22,075 bases of DNA from assembly GCA_009783135.1 (NCBI GenBank), contig WRHS01000013.1, positions 1-22,075 of the forward strand, in the 5' to 3' direction. The DNA comes from Dehalococcoidia bacterium. Lineage in GTDB: Bacteria; Chloroflexota; Dehalococcoidia; Dehalococcoidales; UBA1222. Shown in pieces: positions 14,264-22,075 of this stretch. Numbering within the stretch: position 1 is the first letter of the stretch; every line of letters starts with the position of its first letter. Made by a program: the position numbers and the translations under genes. Below the pieces are notes generated by a model, which saw only the letters and a list, made by a program, of their open reading frames with translations, had not been told where the DNA came from and made no database searches.

Positions 14264-15352
14264 ATGGAATCTCACAATATAACACTCATCCCAGGCGACG
14301 GCATCGGTCCCGAATTGACAGACGCCACGCGCCGCGTGCTGGAGGCAACCGGAGTCAAATTCAACTGGGATATCGTACACGCGGGAACAGATGTAATGGC
14401 CGAGTACGGCACGCCGCTTCCACAACATGTGCTTGATTCAATTCGCAAAAACAAGGTGGCGCTCAAAGGTCCGATAACCACCCCTGTCGGCTCAGGCTTT
14501 CGCAGCGTCAATGTAGCATTACGCAAGGAGTTGGAACTCTACTGCTGCCTGCGCCCATGTAAAAGCTATGCCGGCACACCCACGCTGTATAACGATGTGG
14601 ATATTGTCGTTGTGCGTGAAAACATGGAGGATCTCTACGCCGGCATTGAGTTTGAGAAAGGCAGTGCCGACGCCGGCAGACTTATTTCCTTCCTTGGCGA
14701 GTTGGGAGCAAATGTGCGCCCTGACTCAGGCATCAGCATCAAGCCGTTATCCGAGTTCGGCTGCCGCCGTATTGTACGCTTCGCTTTTGAGTACGCCCGT
14801 GCAAACAAGCGCAGGAAGGTTACCGCCGTTCATAAGGCTAACATCATGAAATTCTCAGACGGGCTCTTTTTGGCAATCTCGCGCGAGCTTGCACAGTCAT
14901 ATCATGAAATTGAGTTTGAGGATCGCATCGTAGACAACATGACAATGCAGCTGGTGAAAAAGCCGCAGCAGTTTGACGTGCTGGTCTGCCCCAACCTCTA
15001 TGGCGACATCATCTCGGACCTGTGCGCAGGTTTGGTTGGCGGGCTTGGCGTGGCACCGGGTGCCAATCTCGGAGACGGCATAGCTTTGTTTGAGCCAACT
15101 CATGGCAGTGCACCCAAGTACAAAGGCATGAATAAGGCCAATCCTATGGCTATGATGCTCTCAGGGGTGCTTATGCTGCGTCATATCAACGAAACTGCCG
15201 CCGCTGACAAGGTGGAAAAGGCTATTGCCGCAGTCATCGCAGATGGGCAAAATGTCACATACGACCTCAAGCGTGATGGCGAACAGTGCAATGCAATAGG
15301 CACGGCACAGGTAGCCGATGCCATCATTGATGTGATGCACAAAATGCCCTAG
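14264..15352 (+). CDS. icd: Isocitrate dehydrogenase (probably NADP-dependent)
   Basis: Oxidative decarboxylation of isocitrate to 2-oxoglutarate. The 362-residue protein is an isocitrate/isopropylmalate dehydrogenase family member: IPGDGIGPE at the start, the substrate loop RSVNVALRKELELYCCLRP with the serine (S81) that matches E. coli Ser113, NLYGDIISDLCAGLVGGLG, and EPTHGSAPKY. Lys285-Tyr286 with Tyr333 and Arg337 correspond to E. coli Lys344, Tyr345, Tyr391 and Arg395, the NADP-binding set; NAD enzymes have Asp-Ile at the first pair. ATG 14264 is chosen from the family N-terminus; the ribosome site AAAGGAG (14242-14248) is oddly 15 bases away. It lies between the aconitase-like genes and mdh. 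Confidence 0.9.
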   Translation: MESHNITLIPGDGIGPELTDATRRVLEATGVKFNWDIVHAGTDVMAEYGTPLPQHVLDSIRKNKVALKGPITTPVGSGFRSVNVALRKELELYCCLRPCKSYAGTPTLYNDVDIVVVRENMEDLYAGIEFEKGSADAGRLISFLGELGANVRPDSGISIKPLSEFGCRRIVRFAFEYARANKRRKVTAVHKANIMKFSDGLFLAISRELAQSYHEIEFEDRIVDNMTMQLVKKPQQFDVLVCPNLYGDIISDLCAGLVGGLGVAPGANLGDGIALFEPTHGSAPKYKGMNKANPMAMMLSGVLMLRHINETAAADKVEKAIAAVIADGQNVTYDLKRDGEQCNAIGTAQVADAIIDVMHKMP

Positions 15353-15390
15353 CCGGCACACAGCACCGGTTTTCACAGAGGAGGACTTAT

Positions 15391-16326
15391 ATGAAAGAGA
15401 CTAAAATCAGCGTAATAGGTGCCGGCAATGTCGGTGCCAGCCTGGGACAGCGCCTTATTGAGAAGGACTTCGCTGATGTGGTGCTGCTTGATATTGTGGA
15501 AGGGCTACCACAAGGCAAAGCTCTGGATATACTGCAATCCGGCGCGGTAATCGGCTTTCGCCACCAAATAAGCGGCTCTAACGATTATGCCGATACCGCA
15601 GGCTCTGATGTGGTGGTTATCACGTCCGGTGCTGCGCGCAAGCCCGGCATGACGCGCGACGACCTGATCAAAATTAACACCGGCATCGTATCCGGTGTGG
15701 TAAAAGAAGTCGTTAGGTATTCCCCTGGCTGTGTCATCATTGTAGTGGCAAACCCTGTGGATGCCATGACATGGGTGGCATATAAGACGTCCGGCTTCCC
15801 GCGCAAGCGCGTGCTCGGTCTCTCCGGTGTTCTTGATGGTGCCAGACTGGCAGCTTTCATTGCGCTGGAAACAAACAAACCTGTCACCGACGTTTCCTGT
15901 TACGCGATGGGCGAACACGGCACCAATATGGTTATTTTCCCGCGTCTGTCCAAAGTAGGCGGCACACCTATCACCGAGTTACTGCCACGGGAAAAAGTTG
16001 ATGCGCTGGTACAAAGAGCCGTCAACGGAGGGGCTGAAATTGTCGGGCTACTAAAAACTTCCAGCGCTTTTTACGCACCATCCGCAGCCGTTGCGTATAT
16101 GGTCGAGGCTATTGTTAAAGACACCCACGAGACGCTGTCATGCGCCTCCGTACTTTCCGGAGAGTATCACCTATGTGACGTGGTTATCGGCGTGCCTGTA
16201 AAACTCGGCAGAGGTGGCATCCAAGACGTCCTGGAACTTGAGTTAACACCTGACGAACTTCAAACATTAGCAGCTTCAGCTGAAGCAGTCAGAAAGCAAA
16301 TAGCATCCATACCTGATTTGTCATGA
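15391..16326 (+). CDS. mdh: Malate dehydrogenase (LDH-like type)
   Basis: Interconverts malate and oxaloacetate with NAD(H) in the cytoplasm. The 311 residues are normal. The Rossmann motif GAGNVG is at 10-15, and D34 ends the second strand, which favours NAD. Substrate-binding arginines are R82 and R88 in ARKPGMTRDDL and R151 in GVLDGARLAAF; R82 marks malate rather than lactate dehydrogenase. The catalytic pair is D148 and H175 (AMGEHG), and N120 is in VANPVDAM. GAGGAGG lies seven bases before the ATG. It follows icd by 38 bases, a gap containing a small stem (AGCCGG/CCGGTT, 15351-15371) that might damp read-through. Confidence 0.94.
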   Translation: MKETKISVIGAGNVGASLGQRLIEKDFADVVLLDIVEGLPQGKALDILQSGAVIGFRHQISGSNDYADTAGSDVVVITSGAARKPGMTRDDLIKINTGIVSGVVKEVVRYSPGCVIIVVANPVDAMTWVAYKTSGFPRKRVLGLSGVLDGARLAAFIALETNKPVTDVSCYAMGEHGTNMVIFPRLSKVGGTPITELLPREKVDALVQRAVNGGAEIVGLLKTSSAFYAPSAAVAYMVEAIVKDTHETLSCASVLSGEYHLCDVVIGVPVKLGRGGIQDVLELELTPDELQTLAASAEAVRKQIASIPDLS

Positions 16327-16382
16327 GTTCACACAAACAGCTCCCCTCAGCAAAAAGCGCCCATGGCAAAATACTTCCGGTG

Positions 16383-16391
16383 TGTTATACT
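16383..16391 (+). promoter_or_regulatory. Extended -10 promoter of the first degV gene
   Basis: TGT-TATACT matches the extended -10 pattern at eight of nine consensus or free positions. The predicted start near 16398 leaves a leader of about 90 bases before ATG 16489. No good -35 is present. Confidence 0.45.
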
Positions 16392-16488
16392 GTGGCGTTT
16401 GTATGCGGGTAATAGCAATAATCATCACTGTTTTATGCTCATCAGCTAGTCGTTTGAACCCGTTGTCTGAGTTTGCAAAGAGAGAGAT

Positions 16489-17325
16489 ATGCCGGTAAAA
16501 ATCGTTACCAACAGTACCGCTGACATACCCAAGGAACTGGCGGAAGAACTGGATATCACAGTTGTTTCCGAGTACGTCATATTTAACAACGAGTGTTATA
16601 GGGATCGCATCGATATCAGCGAAGACGAATTCTATGACAAACTGGTTCACGAAAACATACAAGCCACCACGTCACAACCCACGCCACAGGATTTCCTCGA
16701 GGTGTACGACAGGTTGGGCAAGGAAGCCGACGGCATCATATCCATACATATCAGCACAAATTTATCCGGCACATGCAAGTCTGCTGAGCACGCTAAAAAG
16801 CACACCACCACCAAATGTCCCATTGAAATAATTGACTCCCAAACAATCTCTTTGGCTTTGGGAATGGCCGTCATAAATGCGGCCAAAATGGCTAAGGCAG
16901 GAATGGGATTTCAGGAGATTGTGCATGCGGTGAATGCGATGTTGCCACGCATCCATGTGCTCATTATGTTTGACACACTGGAATATCTGGCCCGCGGAGG
17001 GCGCATCGGCAAAGCCAAATCGCTTGTCGGCTCCCTGCTTAACATCAAACCATTGCTGACCATCAAAGGCGGCATATTTGCACCGGTACAGCAGGTACAC
17101 AGCAAAAGCAAAGCCAAGAAAAAACTGCTGGAATTTGCCACCGGTTTCCGGGATATTGAGGATATATACGCCGTATACAGCACCGACCGCACCGAGGCCG
17201 TCGAACTAATCCAGAAAATAACGCATTTCCCCACAGAGCGCATAGTACTCTCGCGTTTGGGTCCCGTAATCGGCACACATGCAGGACCGGGGCTGTTGGC
17301 AATTGCCGTGAGAACAAGCGGCTAA
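16489..17325 (+). CDS. DegV family fatty-acid-binding protein (copy 1)
   Basis: DegV proteins bind a fatty acid between two domains; FakB members present it to the kinase FakA for phosphorylation. The 278 residues include the family N-terminus KIVTNSTADIPKELAEEL, TTSQPT at 60-65, SIHISTNLSGT (85-95) and LARGGRIGKAKSLVG (167-181), and end with GTHAGPGLLAI. No signal peptide or membrane segment is seen. AGAGAGAG lies just before the ATG. The second copy at 19652 has the same length and is identical at about 190 of 278 positions by my ungapped count. No fakA gene is in the window, so the lipid-kinase role is inferred from the family. Confidence 0.93.
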   Translation: MPVKIVTNSTADIPKELAEELDITVVSEYVIFNNECYRDRIDISEDEFYDKLVHENIQATTSQPTPQDFLEVYDRLGKEADGIISIHISTNLSGTCKSAEHAKKHTTTKCPIEIIDSQTISLALGMAVINAAKMAKAGMGFQEIVHAVNAMLPRIHVLIMFDTLEYLARGGRIGKAKSLVGSLLNIKPLLTIKGGIFAPVQQVHSKSKAKKKLLEFATGFRDIEDIYAVYSTDRTEAVELIQKITHFPTERIVLSRLGPVIGTHAGPGLLAIAVRTSG

Positions 17326-17378
17326 GCATATCGGCGCACCCACCCATAATTAGCACAACCACTTTACCTTTTTGGCAG

Positions 17379-17407
17379 TTGCCTCTTCTATTGCATCCCA
17401 CTATACT
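17379..17407 (+). promoter_or_regulatory. uvrB promoter placed for a leaderless mRNA
   Basis: A -35 TTGCCT (17379-17384), exactly 17 bases of spacer and -10 TATACT (17402-17407) end seven bases before the uvrB ATG at 17415. Transcription would begin at or beside the A of the start codon. No Shine-Dalgarno sequence is seen. Confidence 0.55.
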
Positions 17408-17414
17408 CATAAAC

Positions 17415-19421
<2,007 letters not shown>

Positions 19422-19651
19422 TGGAAGACCTGCAAAAATGTCGACTTTTCCAAAGTATGATTTTAGATTAGTCGGAGTTTTTGTGTATCGTTCCTAACAG
19501 TTAAACCTCCAACAGCGAAGTCGTTCGTGCTATTTATTGCTTTGTTAGGCACTGTCATGCAAACAATACTTGCCAACCGAACTCTTTCGCTGTAAACTCT
19601 TCGGCAAAACAATTGGCGCTTGTGATTACTTGAATGAAATAGGTGTAATAC

Positions 19652-20488
19652 ATGTCAGTAAAAATCATCACCGATAGTACTTCTGACATCCCCGCAGAAT
19701 TGGCGGAAGAACTGGACATTACCATCATTCCGCAGTATGTCATTTTCGGTAATAAGTGCTACAAGGACCGCGTGGATATCTTTGAGGATGAGTTTTACGA
19801 CAAGCTGACCCGCGAGCATATTCAATCGACAACATCCCAACCCACTGTGCAGGATTTTCTGGACGTATATAACGAACAGGGAAAAATCTCCGACGGCATC
19901 GTTTCCATCCATATCAGCACAGGTATGTCAGGCACCATCAACTCCGCAGATCAAGCCAAAAAACTCACCACTGCCGAATGCCCCATTGAAATAATTGACT
20001 CAAAAAAAATCTCCATGGCGCTGGGTGTAGCCGTTATCGCCGCCGCCAGACTGGCTAAAGCAGGCAAAGGTTTTCAGGAGATTGTGCATGCAGTGCATGC
20101 CATGCTTCCCTGCATACACGAACTCGTCATGTTTGATACACTGGAATTTTTAGCACGCGGAGGGCGTATAGGAAAGGCTCGTTCGCTTGTCGGCTCACTA
20201 TTGGATATCAAACCGATTTTAACCCTAAGAGACGGCGAGTTCGCACCTGTGTTTCAGGTACGCAGCAAAGACCGTGCCAAGAAAAAGCTACTTGAATTTG
20301 TCGCCGGCTTCAAAAACATTGAGGATATTTGCGGATTACACAGCACAAATCCCCAGGAAATCGCCGAACTGCTCAAGCAAATTCCGGATTTTCCGCCGGA
20401 GCGCATGGTACTGGCACGCATGGGACCGGTCATAGGGACACATACAGGTCCCGGCGTCCTTGCTATAGTGCTCAGAACAAGCAGCTAG
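19652..20488 (+). CDS. DegV family fatty-acid-binding protein (copy 2)
   Basis: Second DegV protein, 278 residues, colinear without gaps with copy 1. It keeps KIITDSTSDIPAELAEEL, TTSQPT, SIHISTGMSGT, LARGGRIGKARSLVG and GTHTGPGVLAI. The least similar parts are residues 71-80 and 221-250, away from the binding motifs. AGGTG lies eight bases before the ATG. The upstream gap of 230 bases after uvrB (19422-19651) shows no other gene and no promoter that I trust. The pair probably arose by duplication; differing pocket residues could select different acyl chains, which is inference from FakB1/FakB2 in other bacteria. Confidence 0.93.
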   Translation: MSVKIITDSTSDIPAELAEELDITIIPQYVIFGNKCYKDRVDIFEDEFYDKLTREHIQSTTSQPTVQDFLDVYNEQGKISDGIVSIHISTGMSGTINSADQAKKLTTAECPIEIIDSKKISMALGVAVIAAARLAKAGKGFQEIVHAVHAMLPCIHELVMFDTLEFLARGGRIGKARSLVGSLLDIKPILTLRDGEFAPVFQVRSKDRAKKKLLEFVAGFKNIEDICGLHSTNPQEIAELLKQIPDFPPERMVLARMGPVIGTHTGPGVLAIVLRTSS

Positions 20489-20602
20489 GTCACGACCTCA
20501 CGTTACAGATAAGAACAACTCCGCACCATATGATTAAGACAGTCAATGGTATTTTGGATTTCCAATATCAATCGAAACAGCTGGAGCAACGACAAAATAG
20601 CT

Positions 20603-21109
20603 ATGAGAAGAAATAGAGCAACCTATAATCCAATCCTGACGGATTTTGTTCTTTCTACAGCAATTTATATTGGTGCTCCAGTTCTCTTATTTCTTACTAA
20701 AGCCATAGAAATTAATGTAAATAGGATTTTCATCTTTTGTGTTTTCATTGTTTTATACATAGTATTCATTTTTACTCGATTTACATCAGGTATCCGCGCA
20801 ATTTTGGACTTAATTACTGACAAAGTTGTTACAGAAAAATTGACCTATTGTAGTACTTTTCAAGCAGAATCTGGAATAGGAGTGCTAAACAGAAGCAAAG
20901 AAACAAGAACAGAAACTACGAGGGTAAACGAATCATATGTTTTGCGTATAATATTTGCCAACAATAAGGGAAAAAGATTTTTTACGACGGTATTTCTTCA
21001 CAATATGGAACAAGGAAAGTCATACGATGTAACATATGGCAAATTTTCAAAAATACTACTGTCAGTGGTGGACAAGAATGGTAAAGAACTGTTACAAGGT
21101 GATGAATAA
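20603..21109 (+). CDS. Membrane protein of unknown function with soluble C-terminal domain
   Basis: From ATG 20603 the protein has 168 residues. Two hydrophobic helices (FVLSTAIYIGAPVLLFLT and IFIFCVFIVLYIVFIFTRF) lie within the first 60 residues; the remaining 105 or so residues are polar and contain beta-like strands (YVLRIIFANNKGKRFFTTVF, SYDVTYGKFSKILLSVV). The frame extends up to ATG 20546, but those residues look random. GGAG at 20583-20586 is rather far from the ATG. The gene is AT-rich compared with degV and begins an accessory stretch that reaches the window end. No family recognised. Confidence 0.6.
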   Translation: MRRNRATYNPILTDFVLSTAIYIGAPVLLFLTKAIEINVNRIFIFCVFIVLYIVFIFTRFTSGIRAILDLITDKVVTEKLTYCSTFQAESGIGVLNRSKETRTETTRVNESYVLRIIFANNKGKRFFTTVFLHNMEQGKSYDVTYGKFSKILLSVVDKNGKELLQGDE

Positions 21110-21114
21110 GTTGT

Positions 21115-21219
21115 TTGCAGTATGATAGTTTACATCCGCATGGGATGCCAGAAGCCCAGTGGCTCAATGATTTTCAGTCGGCCGGTGGAGGAAAACCAAT
21201 AGTTACAAGGACACCTTTT
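21115..21219 (+). pseudogene. N-terminal part of a frameshifted gene (joins 21246-21659)
   Basis: An open stretch from TTG 21115 encodes HPHGMPEAQWLNDFQSAGGG followed by KPIVTRTPF, then stops at TAA 21220 right after a run of five T residues (21216-21220). Adding one T would continue as FLKQILRLDGM into the frame of the next entry. The composition looks like real protein. The true start is unclear; it may be truncated, because the upstream gene stops only six bases before. Confidence 0.5.
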
Positions 21220-21245
21220 TAAAGCAAATCTTACGTTTAGATGGA

Positions 21246-21659
21246 ATGAGGAATGATGCGGATACTCATTTTGTGGATGGTCATATTAGTATTAAAATGA
21301 GATATGCTGAAATAATTGAAACACTCTTCAAAAAGTTCCCCTTTTTGGAGCAGAGATATCTAGAAGAAGGTGAATACATTCTTGGATTACCTCACCCAAT
21401 ATTTTCAATTGTTTTTGTACCATATATAAGAGAAACTGTTAACAATAATGATGTTTGGGCAATTGAGTGTGTTTGCGAATTTTTTGAAGAGATGGCAAAT
21501 AGCATAGATGAAATGGTAAGAGAACTGTTAATGGCCTCTGTTTTAGAAAATATTTTGCCTGAGAGAACCTTGATAAAAACACTAAAAAAACACTTGAAAG
21601 TTATGACCATGAAATTATTACTATCTATGGAAAAAGCTTGCGGCTGGGATCCAAGTTAA
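21246..21659 (+). CDS. DUF7674-like small protein, probably frameshifted at its start
   Basis: The frame from ATG 21246 gives 137 residues. From residue 18 on it resembles small acidic helical proteins of the DUF7674 type: YAEIIETLFKKFPFLEQRY, LPHPIFSIVFVPYIRE and a helix with CEFFEEMANSIDEMVRELL followed by ASVLENILPER. These are often found in accessory regions beside other orphan small proteins; a role is not known to me. No ribosome site precedes 21246 or ATG 21297, and the preceding codons back to 21222 (KQILRLDG) are coding-like, so the real gene most likely began farther upstream in another frame (see 21115-21219). The product may be non-functional, or translated from an internal start. 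Confidence 0.6.
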   Translation: MRNDADTHFVDGHISIKMRYAEIIETLFKKFPFLEQRYLEEGEYILGLPHPIFSIVFVPYIRETVNNNDVWAIECVCEFFEEMANSIDEMVRELLMASVLENILPERTLIKTLKKHLKVMTMKLLLSMEKACGWDPS

Positions 21660-21721
21660 CAAAAATAGTAGCCACGAGGCACTTTCGGCGTATCCATTTT
21701 ATCTCTGTGAAGTAGGGCAAA

Positions 21722-22075
21722 ATGGTTAAATTTTCATATGTAGATAATTCAAATACTTATCGCGGCGAGTTGTTGTATATCGCAAATGAGGGCACACTTT
21801 TCTTTGCGCCATTTTCCCCACAAGCTAATTATTCTGTCATGATTGCAGGAGCATATTTAAGCTTGGACGTGGATTTAAGGAGTGGAGAGGCGAAACATAT
21901 CTCAGGCTATAACTCGAAACATCTGTGGAGAAACATGGCATTGCAAAAGCCGCATGCAACAAGGGGTAAATTGTTTGTTCTTTTTGACAGCCAAGCTATA
22001 GTTGGAGCAGGCGAGTACTATTCGACAGGCTGGGCAACATATTTTGATAAAATCAACAACACTATCTGTATTGGT
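21722..22075 (+). CDS. Unknown protein, 5' part only (runs off the window)
   Basis: An ATG at 21722 with AGTAGGG five bases upstream opens 118 codons with no stop before the window end. The product begins MVKFSYVDNSNTYRGELLYI and includes AYLSLDVDLRSGEAKHISGY, KGKLF-like RGKLFVLFD and GAGEYYSTGWATYFD, ending NNTICIG. It is soluble, rich in aromatic residues and predicted beta structure, without a signal peptide. I do not recognise a named family. It lies 62 bases after the DUF7674-like gene on the same strand and shares its AT-rich composition, so the two may form one accessory unit. Confidence 0.65.
   Translation, partial: MVKFSYVDNSNTYRGELLYIANEGTLFFAPFSPQANYSVMIAGAYLSLDVDLRSGEAKHISGYNSKHLWRNMALQKPHATRGKLFVLFDSQAIVGAGEYYSTGWATYFDKINNTICIG

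Noticed and set aside
15351..15371. Small stem between icd and mdh as a full terminator
   Set aside because: The stem is six pairs with one wobble and only a short T run; mdh follows at once with an excellent ribosome site.
16448..16462. GGTTCAAAC on the minus strand as a tRNA T-loop
   Set aside because: The base that should pair with G53 is not C, and no acceptor or anticodon stem can be found around it.

Overview
The window looks like a bacterial chromosome with moderate base composition, dense genes and frequent TTG starts. The best guess is Chloroflexota, class Dehalococcoidia. That rests on remembered gene content: a split LeuC/LeuD-type hydro-lyase followed by isocitrate and malate dehydrogenase genes, DegV next to uvrB, and a yebC-ruvC-ruvA block. 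It is an inference, not a proven assignment; no rRNA or tRNA gene is present to anchor it.

Layout. 1-3221 (+): tail of an unknown gene, coaE (dephospho-CoA kinase), then mutS2. 3282-7081 (-): a 445-aa AAA_14/DUF4143 ATPase, a frameshifted SdpI-family membrane protein, ruvA, ruvC and yebC. 7082-8606: a promoter with a large operator-like palindrome, then a second AAA_14/DUF4143 ATPase on +. 8653-9015 (-): acpS, divergent from an acyl-CoA carboxylase carboxyltransferase gene (9167-10708, +). 10851-12270 (+): a MocA-like nucleotidyltransferase and two small membrane proteins. 12375-16326 (+): a central-carbon cluster (aconitase-like large and small subunits, isocitrate dehydrogenase, malate dehydrogenase). 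16489-20488 (+): uvrB between two DegV paralogues. 20603-22075 (+): AT-rich accessory genes of unknown role, one frameshifted and one running off the end.

How the genes fit together. The 12-16 kb cluster links oxaloacetate/malate and citrate/isocitrate to 2-oxoglutarate, which would serve glutamate synthesis. MutS2, RuvA, RuvC and UvrB are repair and recombination functions. AcpS and the carboxyltransferase touch acyl-carrier and acyl-CoA metabolism. The two ATPases, the SdpI remnant and the 3' end genes are AT-richer and look like accessory insertions in a conserved backbone.

Most notable observations: a 35-bp palindrome centred on the predicted start site of the second ATPase gene; a perfect 11-bp inverted repeat just upstream of the first ATPase promoter; an SdpI gene broken by two compensating frameshifts; a uvrB promoter placed so that its mRNA would be leaderless; NADP-type coenzyme residues in the isocitrate dehydrogenase; and a frameshifted gene next to an unlisted partial gene at the 3' edge. 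I did not find a clearly new multi-gene system.
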